Positions 20,229-30,563 are shown, numbered from the stretch's first letter. The stretch: 30,563 nucleotides of DNA from Ettlia oleoabundans (GCA_019693395.1 JAAMXP010006220.1:1-30563); one strand, 5' to 3'. Notes: a model not told the origin generated them from the sequence alone. Numbers and translations are program-made.

Positions 20229-21956
20229 ATGGCTAGCCCCCTGGTGTTCAGCGATGCGGCGCACATGCGGGCGTTCAGCCGAGAGCAAAGGCGCCAAGGA
20301 AGAAGCATAGGCTTTGTGCCCACCATGGTGCGCCGCAACGCTGTGTTGAGCTGGTAACACGCAGGAACGCTGCCATTCTGCAAAGAAACTTCAGCCCAAT
20401 GCCAACTTCCATACTGCTTTGCAGGGCTACCTGCACGAGGGACACATATCGCTAGTGCGAGCTGCACGGTATTTGGATGGATAAGGCAACAATGGGCAGG
20501 GTTGCAGCACTCTTCGCACTACCGCCGGTGCGCCAGCGTCATGCCTTCTGTGCCTGGTGTGTTATCTGCAGGGAACAATGCGATGTTGTGGTAGCCTCCA
20601 TTTATGTCAACCCCACACAGTTTTCCAAGAATGAAGATTTTGGGGTGTATCCACGAAGCGAGGCAAGCCAACATAAGCCACCTGCAATGGATGCCAGTTC
20701 AACAGAATCCACCTACCTGCTGCGCCAGAGTATGATATGCTCTCTGCTGCGCCGCTGTGTTGCAGGAGGAAGACCTCCGCAAGCTGGCAGAGGCGGGCTG
20801 TGCTGCAGTTTTCATGCCTCGCACCCTGTATCACCCTGGTGGCAGCAGCGGCAACGATGGCAGCGGTGGCGGCAGCTCAGACTCAGGCATGGTTATCGGG
20901 GCTAGTGAGCGGTACGATCCGCACGCGCATGAGACCTGGGTTAGCCTGGACCACCTGTCTCAGGGCCTTTGCGCCAAAACACGGCCACATTTCTTCCGAG
21001 GCGTCTGCACGGTGGGTGGGGCGGACCAGCAAGAAAGCAGTGCAGCTGGCAGCTTGCGATGGGGCATGCAGAAGTTACCAGCAGCAGCACGGCAGACCAT
21101 TACTATGATGCTCATTCCTTGGTCGTGCCCTGCTGCCCCAAAACGCCCCTAGACATCTTGATATGCCCGTGTGCTTACTGGTAGTCACAGTATACGACAC
21201 TGCCATCTGCCTGCAGGTCGTGACCAAGCTGTTTCACATCGTGGAGCCTGATTGCGCTTTCTTTGGGCGAAAGGACTACCAGCAGTGGCGCGTCATCCAG
21301 CGCATGGTGCGGGATCTTGACATGGCAGTGGAGGTTGTGGGCATGCCCATTCAGCGAGAGCCAGACGGGCTTGCCATGAGCAGGTGGGTCGTGGGAGGGT
21401 TAGCAGCAGGTGGGTGAGACGGTGGTTAGAGGACAGGCTTGCAGAGGTGCGACTCGGGCTTTTTGGGGGGTGTGCTGCAGGTGAGGTGGCAAGACGAGGC
21501 AAGCAGCAGGCTAAGCACTGTTGACGCTTGCCTTGTGTTCCTTACCCTTCCAGCATGCGAAGAAAGTGTATCAGAACACAATGCAAGGCTCAGCTTGCTC
21601 ACAACGTGAATGGCTGCCCATGCTGAAACCCACTGCCCTGGCTGCCCCTACCGGTCTGCAGCCGCAATGCCCTGCTTATGCCGGGGGACCGGCAGCGGTG
21701 CGTGTGCATCTTTCATGCACTTAGCGAGGCACAAGAGCACGCATGTGCTGGTACCACCAGTGACGCGGCACAGCTGCAGCAGCAGATAGCAGACCTCATA
21801 GCAGCGAATGGCGGGCGGGTGGACTATGTTGAAGTGGTGGATGCGCACACGCTGCGGCCGCTGACGGGGAATGTACGGGGCAATGAGGTGCTCATCGCTG
21901 TAGCTGCCTTCTTTGGCAAGGTGCGGCTGATTGACAATGTGGAGTTTGGAGCCTAA
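20229..21956 (+). CDS. panC: Pantothenate synthetase (pantoate--beta-alanine ligase)
   Basis: Six exons: 20229-20327, 20425-20468, 20572-20662, 20766-21011, 21217-21383 and 21662-21956, giving 313 aa (E. coli PanC has 283). It joins pantoate and beta-alanine using ATP, the last step of pantothenate (coenzyme A precursor) synthesis. Family landmarks in order: GFVPTM, LHEGH (the HxGH nucleotidyl-transfer motif, residues 37-40), [91 protein letters not shown] Gly/Ser/Asp-rich insert of about 30 residues (roughly 103-133) separates MPRTLYHP from HETWVSL. SSRN is rebuilt only if intron 5 ends at 21661. That intron contains open frames that look coding but are not. Intron 3 begins with GC (20663). 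No transit peptide is visible, suggesting a cytosolic enzyme. Confidence 0.94.
20663..20765 (+). other. GC-AG intron in the panC gene
   Basis: The donor GCGAG|GCAAGC is followed by the acceptor TGTTGCAG. Joining gives YPRSE|EEDLRKL, the same length as E. coli YPRTLQEDCEKL. Reading through instead keeps an open frame but loses the family sequence. Confidence 0.85.
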
Positions 21957-22060
21957 GCCACCTGCTCTGCGAAGGTCTGAGGAAGATCCTCGTTCAAGAT
22001 TTTTCAAATTGATCAATCCATCATGTGAGACTCACTGCGAAATTATGTGCATTGTGTGTG

Positions 22061-22100
22061 AAATTGCAACACAAGAAAACTAATTGCAACGCAAGAAAAC
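22061..22100 (+). repeat. Two-copy 20-bp tandem repeat in a 3' intergenic region
   Basis: Two adjacent copies of a 20-base unit, sharing AATTGCAAC then CAAGAAAAC, differ at two positions. The repeat lies between the convergent ends of panC and the lipase gene. It is probably a local duplication; no function is evident. Confidence 0.8.
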
Positions 22101-22165
22101 CAACACATAAAAACAGTGGCACATGCAAAGGGGGCTAGAACGGGTCAACCAGCAGAGTATCAGGG

Positions 22166-25100
22166 TCAAGATGCTTCTATGAGCACCTGCTGCAAACTGC
22201 CCGTGCGCTGGGTATGAAGGCGTTGCCGCCATCGCTCCCGATTGGCACGCCTTGGCAGCACTTTCGGGCGAACGGCACGCGACGCTGTAACGCGGCGGGA
22301 CGCTTGCCTCCTCCCTGCTTCTTGGGTGTTGCTGCTCTCCACCTGCTCTGCTCTGGCTGCTGCTGCTGTCAACGACTCATATGCTTGGGAGCAGAGGTGG
22401 TCACGCAGCATGTGGGGGGAAATGAGGAGGCCCTCGGCTGCAGGCGCAAAGCGTTGGCAGCGTGGAAGGAGCAACTACTTTGAGAGCTTAGCTGCAACTG
22501 AAAGGAACCTTTCAGGATTAGGAGCGCGATACATGTGCCGCAGCAATCTAGCAGGCAACCAGCAAACTGATCCACCAGCAAGACAGCCACCAATGCTGGA
22601 TGGGCAACCCACGCACCGATCAGATCCTCGGGCTCGATCCACACAGCATCCCATTCCTTGGACTGCCGCGTCTTGATTGGGCGCAGGAACAACACCCGGC
22701 CTGGCGGGTACATGCTCAACGGCTGCCCAATTCGTGCCCTGCAGGCGGGCCAGGTTAAAGTAGGCTCGACACCTGAGGGTGGTGAGGTGAGTGTGCCCAC
22801 CAACTCAGCCTGCCAACGTCTCCTGCTCACCTGCTCTCGTAGTACTGCTGCAGTACCTCCCGCGGCTCAGCTGGCATGTTGTCGTAGCTGTAAAACAGAT
22901 CTGAGAAGGCAGCCCTACGCCGGCGCCACCAAGGCAGCAGCAGGACCTGCAAGGCGCCGCAGGCATGCACGCAGGCATGAACATTACAATAACTTAAACC
23001 TGAGAAAGGCTGAGCGACGCGTTACATTGCCAGGCACCGCCTCAGATTGTTAGTGGCTTGCAGCACTCAGCTCTAAAAACCTGCCTTGAGTTTTGGCTGC
23101 TTGCAGCGTGCCAGAGCCGTCACAATCTCGTCCATCAGCCTGGCAAGGTTGCCCACTGTGCTGCGCGGCACAGCATCTTTGCCCACCGCCACTGCAGGTG
23201 TATGTAAGCCACGATTGTAGGAGAATGCAGCTGAAGGTTCTGTAATTAAATGAAGAGCAGAGCCACCTGAGCTATGTCACCAACAGTTTGCATCATGCCA
23301 AACCCTGCACAGCCACTTATGTATGCAATTGCCATCAATCTACCAAGCTTACCTGTTGTGGTAAAGGGAGCCATGGCATGAGCTAGGTTCTTGCTAACCA
23401 AGCCACCCGGGCAGCTGTAGGCGATACACTTCAGGCCACGGTATGTTTCCAGAAGCTTGAGGCTGATCAGGGCAGCTGCGCCTGCACCCAAGCTGCATCG
23501 CACACAAGGCACATGTGTTGGAGACAATCAACAGACAGTTCTGTACATAACAATAGCTGAGGGCTTAGCAAAGTGCTGACTTCTGTCTTGAGTTCCCAAC
23601 ATATTATGCAAAGTGGGTCTGCCTTACTTCCCCTGCCGCACTCGCTTGCCGGCCTACCTGTGCCCCTCCACGATGAACTGCCAGCCTTCATCCTCGATCT
23701 TCTGCCGCATGATCTCCCCCACCTGCCGGCCAGGCGACAGCCTGTTGCCATCCTGCTGTCCCTGGCTGTTGCCGCCATCTCCTATGCGACGCTGCATGCT
23801 GTGGTGGCGTAAACCATCCTGGCCTATCCGCTCTGCCTGCAGGGCCTGATGCTGCTCCCGCCCCTGCTTCTGCTCTTGCCGCTGCCGCTCTTGTTGCGCA
23901 TGCTGCAGCCCTGGCCCTAATTCATGGTTGAAACCGTTTGATGCTGGGCTTGCACTATCCGGGGCAGCTGTACCACCACGCTGGTGATGCTGATGGTTAG
24001 CTGCTACCGAGCTGCTGGTGCCCCCGCTGCTGGCCCTGCTGCGGTTTAGCTTGTACACCGCTGCCCCTGCAGCACTGCTGCCTGCATCGGCATCGTACTG
24101 CGAGGCACGGGATGATGCCGATGCCCTGCTGCGCTGTGCATGCTGTGCCTGAGGAGCTGTGAAGTCTGCCACCTCCTCGTCGCTCACCAGCTGTTCTTGC
24201 GTAAGACATGAAAACAGGCAGCACAGTTGGTGAGGTGCCTTGTCATGACAGTGCAAACAAAAGGCACATACATTGTGACAAGGTTCTGGGACCCCTGATT
24301 TAATGAGGTAGGGGCTTCCAAACAAATGTGTAAATTTCAGGGTTTAGGGTTCCTCTCAAACCCACCTGCTGCAGGATCTCTCGTTCGGTCATATCCTGAA
24401 AGATTGCCTTTGCTGCCGCCATCATGCCCGCATGCGCAAACGCCGGCTCTGACAGCCCCTGCAGCATGACAACGCAGCAACAAACAACCCAAAAATGAGT
24501 ACATCACCAAGATCACAAACATCACAAACAAAACAAACCAAGCAAACGATAAAAATGCCGGTTGTCCAAGTGAGTTCAGCTGCACAGACTGGATGCAGTT
24601 GGCTGCCAATGGTGAGGCACCCCCAAGCGTGCTCCTTGTTCACCGCCCCCCACCCCACTGCCACAGCACACGCCTGCTTAATTTGCTGTGGCAGCCATGT
24701 GTCCAGCGGCTCGGGATACACAATGGCATCTGTCACTATGTCGGCTGCACTAATTGTGCCCCTGCATGACCATGCAGAGGCAACCAACGGGAGCATAATG
24801 TAAGCAAACTTGCTGGTGCAGGGCCACACCACCAGTCAGCAACCTCACATGCCAGGGCTGCCATGTCGAAATGCACGTACCTGATTGCCAGCACCACAGT
24901 GCGTTTGGCATGGTCAAGGCATATCATATAGGGCAGGTGCGCCAATACCCGGTTGGAGCAGTTGATATGCAGCAACTCCACCGACCTGCAGAGAACTGAC
25001 AATATGCAGCAACATTCGTGCCCCAGAGAAGTTGTTGCAGCAACAGGGTGAAGATGTCTCCTGGTTGGTATGCGGCCAGGGAAACGACTGGTCACAGCAT

Positions 25101-28100
25101 GTCACCCCAGGCTGCCACGACAACTATCAAAACTCGCAAAGGCCTCGACCGCCTACCCGTCATCTTCCAGCTGCTCCAGCTCAGTCATCCCCTTGAAAAT
25201 CACCTGCAGCATTTAAGTGGTGCAACGGAGCGCATTAACTTGTATTTCAGTGAATGGTGGTCAGTCATGGGCAATGTAAAGAACGAGGGAATGCTTTGGG
25301 ACCCTCACCTTCTGCGGATCAGTTGGCTTGGAATAGTAAGCACAGCATGCTACGTCAAGGCCGCTAGATGGTGCCTCTATCTTAGGCTGCAGGCTGTACA
25401 CTGCATAGCAGGGGAGGCCACTGGTGGCACGAGGCTGTGATAGTTTTGCGTAAAGTTGCCCCTAAATCTGCTAGATGCAGCATAAAGGAAACAGCTGTAA
25501 AGCTTACCCACCTGCGTAACTAAACTTAAGGAAGTGCACAGCTTCTTTGAGTATGGAAGCAGGGACCTTGTTGTGTCGACCTGCGCCAACAAGGACCATT
25601 CAGCAACTAGCTGCTGGGGGGCAGTCAAGAGGCAGATTTGTCTACAGGATCCAAGAGCAGCACTGGCAGAGCTCATACCTGCGTAAATGTCAGCCAGTGT
25701 GGCAGCAGACAGCACGCCACGGAAATCATCCACATGCTCTGCACCATAAGGGGAGTAAATGACATGCTTTGAGAGCTGAAGTGCAACAAAGGTGGCAAGG
25801 GGACTGGGTGTGAAGGTAGGAGAAATCGGCACGTTTGTAAATGGAGACAGTGCGCATGCCTGAGGGCGTGATGACCACTGGATAGCGCATGGTGAGCTGC
25901 TGCTGCAGGTCGATCCGGCTGGACCGAACCGTCTCGTTGTCGCCAGCAGCGGAAGCAGTCTGTTGCGATGATAGGGGCCGGCTGTTTGCTGCGGTGGCTT
26001 GTGCTGCTACTTGGGCCACGGCTGCTGCTGCGACCTCATCTGCTGGCGGCGGCACAGCTTCGACTGTGGCGGGTGGCAACCCAACTGCCACGCCGGATGC
26101 TGGCTCTGGTGCTCTTGGCTGCTGTGCCTGCGTTATTGGACCCTCGCTGAACGCATTGCTGCTGCCCTTGCCCAAGCCACTGCTACTGCCTGACACTGCA
26201 ATAGCAGCGGCAGCTTCCACAGCAACCGAATGCAGTGCGGCATCACTGGGCTCTGCCGCTCTAGCTGCTGCTGTGGCAACGCTGCTCACCTGGCTGCTGC
26301 CCCCGCCAACAGAATAGAATGGCGATTCTGACGAAAGCTCTTCATCTGATGCTGGCTGGCCTGCTGCCTCCCTTGCTCCACCCTCCACAGCTGCATCTGT
26401 CAGGCCACTACCCCTGCTGCTACTCAGCCCATGTCCGGCTGCCGCTCTGCTGCTGGCTGTGCTGAACCAGATGCTTGGGGCTTCAGGGTCAACTTCAAGT
26501 GCGGACAGGTCCAAGCTGTCTTCCTGCAGGCATACGGTCGGATGAAACAGAAGACTGCAGCCAAGAAAATAACGGTAGGACCACCACGTGGGCGGGACGA
26601 CAACTTAGAGCGAGTAGGCTGTTCAACAATCACAACATGACCTGCTATGTTGTGCTGTTGGAGCCTCCTGCGAGTCAGCAACCCCATTACCTTGGACACT
26701 TCCAGCACTGCATCGGCAGGCACCTGCTGGCTTCCCCCCAGCTGCTCAATCTCCTCCTCGATTGCGTTGGCCAGCTGATCCACGATGTCCACTTGCTGCA
26801 TACAAGCATAAAGGAAGTGAGGACCACAGCATAGGGAAGGGGTGAGGGGGATTGCAGCCTATTACTGCCAGGCTTACATCAACATGCAGCCCTGGTCTAT
26901 TCAAAGAGCACAGGTTGTGCTCACCTGATCTGGCTGTTCAGCTGGCAGGTCCGCCATCAGCTCCTCTGCAACCACCTCAGCCGCGGCCTGAACCTGCAGG
27001 CACCATGAAGGCCAATGCTACATGTCTTTTGCCCACAGAAGTCACAAGCCATCCACAAAGGGCAGATTCTCATCTTTGAACTGTGACAAATAAATTGAAC
27101 TGTGAGAAATAAAGAAAATCAGAATGTGCGGGCAGGGTGAGCAGCAGCACCTTACCTCCTCTGTTTCAGGCGCAAACCCCTGTTTCACCAAAGCCACGTG
27201 CTGGTCCAGTATGGCTAGGTTGTCCTCAGTCAGGGGCAGGCTAGTGGCAGGCTCGGTACCGCCGCCAGGCACTCCGGCTGGGTCGCTGACGGCGGCTGTT
27301 GCGTCTTGGGAGTCTGGTGTATGGGCAACAGACTCTTGCTGTTCCTGCTGCAGCTGGCGTTGAGCTGGCTCCGGTAGACTGATGCCGCTCAAATCTGGCG
27401 GCACATGGCCATCGTCAGTTGTTACCTTGCCATCAGAGTCGATACCCCCATCAGCAACAGTAGTGGCACTGCGTGCTCTGCCAGGCTCAAAGACATCCTC
27501 TGCCCAGCTGACTCCCTTGATGTGCCGCTCCTGCCGCCGCTGCCTGTTGGCATCTAGCAACGCAGCTGCATCGCCTGGCACAGCTGGTGGACCTGCTGGT
27601 TCAGCCCTTCCTTGCGGCTGCAGCTGGCGGCGCTGCGACTGTTGTCTAGCAATCATGCGGTCAAGCTTCCTGTCCCGCGGCACATCATTGACGGAGCTTG
27701 CAATGCTCCTCGCATCGTCATCATCGTCATCATCATCTACAGAGCAGCCAGGTGGGCCGCAATGGGTGCATTATGAACTTGATTCCTTAATCGATCTATT
27801 GTACACCCGCAGCTTCACCTGTCAGCCCAGGACGCAGCTGCAGCAAAACATAGCCGAGGGCACTCCTACCGTTCAGCAAGCATACCCTCACCGTCAGTTG
27901 TGGACCGCTCATCAGCTGTGCTGCTGCCTGGGCTGCTGGCTGAGCTGCTGCGCAGCGCCTTGTAGACAGGCAGCAAGGCCTTGGCGACCCGCAGGCGCCG
28001 CCGACGGTTTTGCGCTGCCGCAGCCAAGAACAGTCCAGCCGTTATGTCAGTTGCGTCGAGATCCACATGGGAGAGCAGGCCTGTGCAGTGCAAGGGAAAG

Positions 28101-29283
28101 CGGGTATGTGACGTATAAATTTGTGCACCCTGGTAACAGGGTTTGAGATTGTTGCGCGGTGGCGGCCTGGCGGTATGTTACCGTGCCTTGACCGCCGGAC
28201 GAAGGGCACGGTGCCAACACACAGCTGCGCCTCCCTACCTGCCGTGAGCTCCGCAATGTTGCTTAGAGGTGGTCTCTTTCTGTCTGGGCGCCTGGTGACA
28301 TTGGCATGGCAGCAGAGCGTGGAGGCAATGCACTCGCAGCGCGCCTCCCAGCTGCTCAGGTCGTGGTGCTGAGGGTACCTGGACAGCAGGGCATATGGCA
28401 GCAGCACAACAGCTCCTCATTGAGCTTGCTAAGCAGCTGGGCCCCAAGCAAGCAAGGGAACATGGGGCCATTGCCAAGTAAACCCTAAAGGAGGGGGCTA
28501 GCGCAATCTCGTCACTCACATGTTGTACGTCACAGCAATGCCCACAGCTGCCACAAAAATGACCGCCCAGGTGGAGAAGACAAGGCCTTGTGCCAGGTTG
28601 GTGACTGCAAGAAGTGATTGATTTACCAACAGGGTCACCATCAAATAGGCAGAGGCTATGCATCAACCTCAGCTGACAACAGCAGCAGCCGCAAGCATGT
28701 ACAGCAGCAATTGACTGCCCAGAAGCAACCCCATGACACCTGCATTTCGATTGTCAACTGGCCAGCAGTTGGGCTCCAATTGGGTGGCCACATATGTGCC
28801 GTATACTGCACATCAGTGGCAGGTTGCATAACCTTGGCTTTTGAACACGGAAGAGCACATTGCTCATCCGCCGCATAACCAGCTTCCAATTGTTCGCTAC
28901 AAACTTTTGAAATTTGTTTCTCCCAGTATTGGCTCACCTGCAAGCGTCAGCTGGCACACGAGTGGTGCAGTGGAGGCATACAGCAGCGGCGGCACCCACC
29001 GCCGCTTGCTGACCTCAAAAGGCGCGCCTTGCAGGCTATGATACACCAGCAGTACATCCACCACCAGATTGGCGGCAAAGGCACCCAGCATGCCGCCAAA
29101 TAGCGCCACATACTGCACGCCCTCGCCGCTAGGGCAGTGCCGTGGCCAGGCGTTTTTAGCACCGGCCCAGGCCGGCAGAATGATGATCCAAGCCGTGTGG
29201 AAGAGCGCAGCCAGGAATGCAGGGATGGCCATAATGTCGGTAGAGAAATGCCAGCGCCGCCCATACAGCTTGATTGATGGCAT
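22166..29283 (-). CDS. DAGL: Animal-type sn-1 diacylglycerol lipase (DAGL) with four membrane helices
   Basis: Twenty exons on the minus strand: 29283-28938, 28604-28520, 28378-28239, 28080-27892, 27736-27156, 26993-26925, 26795-26691, 26523-25833, 25738-25679, 25349-25309, 25203-25157, 24985-24881, 24761-24659, 24458-24366, 24190-23658, 23492-23353, 23191-23085, 22946-22831, 22738-22617 and 22437-22166; 1314 aa. It starts MPSIKLYGRRWHFS like human DAGL-alpha, with four membrane helices near residues 17-39, 58-82, 97-114 and 118-142. The lipase_3 domain holds DHAKRTVVLAIRGTISAADIVTD, then GHSLGAG (Ser1063), VAVGKDAVPR (Asp1115) and MLRDH (His1238): the complete catalytic triad. YPPGRVLFL and EPEDLI also match. 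It should release 2-monoacylglycerol from diacylglycerol at a membrane. Large Gln/Ser/Ala-rich inserts occupy about 254-735 and 895-1035. The ends of exons 13 and 17 are the least certain. Confidence 0.9.
27712..27736 (-). repeat. GAT/GAC microsatellite encoding an Asp run in the lipase
   Basis: The start of exon 5 is a near-perfect trinucleotide run of GAT and GAC codons, giving eight consecutive Asp residues with the split codon from exon 4. It marks the left border of the long low-complexity insert. Such tracts vary in length by slippage. Confidence 0.75.
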
Positions 29284-30095
29284 CTTGGACGTGCAAATCC
29301 TTCTGTCACGATGCAGGGTAAAGTACTGGGAGCACAGCACAGGCCTGCACCAGATCCATAGGTGTTGCTGGGTTCACACCGACATGCCGCCCCTTGCCGC
29401 CCTGCCACCCAGCCTCCAACCAATTTGGCGCAGCTTGGGAGTCCGGCACTGTCCGCGGAATCTAGTATTCCGCTGCTTAAACCCGCACAATACCTACCTT
29501 GGCGAGCCGGGCGTGCCTAGGTAACTTGGCGAGCCAAGCACACGTTGCGTTATCGGAAGAGGCTCATTGAACCGATTGATGTTGAAAATAAAGGAAGAGA
29601 AGCCGGCCGACACCAATCCAGGGAGACAACGCTTCCCCAGCAGCTGCTGAGAATGCGCTGATGTGTACGCTGCTTTGCCTGCTGGATGTGCTTATAAACT
29701 AATTCTGCGTGGGAAACTACCGGGGTTTGCTATAATAATATTGCAAACCGAAGTTGTGCTGATACATTTCTGTTTGCAGTGGTTGTCGACGTGTGGCATG
29801 CATGCACCAGCAGCGGTTCAGCTGCAGGTGTCACTGTGATGTCAACAGGGACTACTTCATATGCCGGCTTCAATTTGCACATGTCAGCATGCTCAAGCTA
29901 GGGCATTACTCATGTCACGCTCACAGATGTGCACAATTCACATGGGGACGGTCGCTTGCCATACGTGGTGTTTGCCGTTGCAGCGGACGTATGCCGCCCT
30001 CTTGCTCCAACACCGTGCAGATGGCGATTGCCAGTCTTTCAGCAGCTCAGTACGCAATGTTCCGCTCTCAGCATTATCTGTTCTAGTGCCCCTCT
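29284..30095. other. Region upstream of the lipase gene, no gene seen
   Basis: This contains the lipase promoter and 5' UTR and the presumed 3' region of gene K. Short open frames show no domains or splice support. An 11-base direct repeat (CTTGGCGAGCC) occurs at 29498-29508 and 29525-29535; the second copy extends into a small inverted repeat, CTTGGC-GA-GCCAAG. I see nothing else. Confidence 0.5.
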
Positions 30096-30563
30096 TCAAC
30101 CTACTGACAGGAGTTTCCATCTTTCGCCACACGCCCTGCCTGCTGTGCCAGGTGTATCAATCACTGCCTTGCCGTCCCTGTGCTGCCAAGTCAAAAGCAG
30201 CGGCACGGTGTGCTCGCTGATGCACTCGGTGAGGGTGAGGAAGCCGCGGCTTGGTGCTGATGCATGCTTGTATATTTCTTCTGCTGCCTGCTGCACTGCC
30301 ATGATGGCATCTAGGATGGTGCTGTCTGGAAAAGCAGCCTCAAAGCCGTCGGGAGAGAGGCGTCGGGCGGCATCACAGCCGCTTCCCAAGTGCCCAAGTG
30401 CTGTATGCCGGAAACATAAAGCGGCGCATCTTTTGGTGCCAGAGTGTCGTTGTTTTGCTTGAAAAGCCGTTCATGCTGCGCCACACCCTCCTCCACAAAT
30501 TTTGAGTTGCTCTGATCGCTTATGCTCTCTCCTCTAGCAAAGGCACGGCCCTTCTCTGCTGCA
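30096..30563 (-). CDS. Unrecognised partial gene at the right edge
   Basis: On the minus strand the edge begins with a possible acceptor (TGCAG) and an open frame reading GRAFARGESISDQSNSKFVE and then QHERLFKQNNDTLAPKDAPLY. Past about 30390 a different frame looks better: GFEAAFPDSTILDAIMAVQQ, EEIYKHASAPSRGFLTLTEC and a stop at 30096. An intron ending at TTCCAG near 30330, or a frameshift, could connect them, but I could not find a donor with matching phase. The composition looks coding: charged helices, no stops. I recognise no family. The gene starts outside the window. Confidence 0.4.

Noticed and set aside
21521..21660. Apparent exon carrying [10 protein letters not shown] or QREWLPMLK after GLAMS in panC, suggesting a frameshifted pseudogene
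   Set aside because: The true SSRN motif is rebuilt when intron 5 ends at 21661 (AG|C CGC AAT), giving [14 protein letters not shown] in frame to the stop. The resemblance within the intron is chance.
27382..28146. A 254-codon plus-strand open frame
   Set aside because: It is antisense to lipase exons 4 and 5. Its Ser-rich composition is the mirror of the low-complexity insert.
1..30563. Bacterial origin, operons, CRISPR, transposons, tRNA or rRNA genes
   Set aside because: All recognisable genes are split by phased introns and lie in divergent or convergent pairs. I found no spaced direct repeats, transposase motifs or cloverleaf sequences.

Overview
This window is nuclear DNA from a eukaryote, most likely a chlorophyte green alga; a trebouxiophyte is my guess, but class is not resolved. 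The evidence is short GT-AG introns splitting nearly every gene, moderately GC-rich sequence rich in CTGCAG and GCA triplets, TGTAA (the green-algal poly(A) signal) after several stop codons, and a chloroplast-targeted Y3IP1-like protein. No bacterial operon, tRNA, rRNA, transposon or CRISPR array was seen. Gene models were built by hand: exon ends were chosen so that splice sites, reading phase and family alignment agree.

Layout, left to right: (A) + the 3' end of an unrecognised gene (to 1020); (B) - FSP1/AIFM2-like FAD oxidoreductase, 8 exons, 377 aa (4126-1774); (C) + chloroplast Y3IP1-like assembly factor, 5 exons, 308 aa (4801-6644); (D) + TPT/nucleotide-sugar-type transporter, 8 exons (6891 or 7146 to 9621); (E) - SLC30A9/ZnT9-like cation diffusion facilitator, 9 exons, 633 aa (13674-10063); (F) + FtsJ/RlmE-type rRNA 2'-O-methyltransferase, 7 exons, 228 aa (13945-15430); (G) - Rab geranylgeranyltransferase beta subunit, 5 conserved exons and an unresolved 5' end (17360-15701); (H) + SPOUT1-like RNA methyltransferase, 7 exons, 342 aa (17926-19970); (I) + pantothenate synthetase, 6 exons, 313 aa (20229-21956); (J) - a large diacylglycerol lipase, 20 exons, 1314 aa (29283-22166); (K) - an unrecognised partial gene at the right edge.

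The genes are unrelated housekeeping functions: membrane lipid and quinone redox, photosystem assembly, metabolite and zinc transport, rRNA modification, protein prenylation, coenzyme A synthesis and lipid signalling. They are packed densely in divergent and convergent pairs (B/C, E/F and G/H are divergent; A/B, D/E, F/G and I/J are convergent). They do not form a pathway cluster.

The most unusual signal is in the splice sites. Five of about 68 modelled introns, in five different genes, begin with GC rather than GT, and all five read G|GCAAG(C/T). Each is fixed by a reading frame and family alignment that GT alternatives do not satisfy. A sixth possible case is in gene J. Also notable are the animal-type diacylglycerol lipase with an intact catalytic triad and two very large low-complexity inserts, and an FSP1 homologue without the N-terminal myristoylation glycine.
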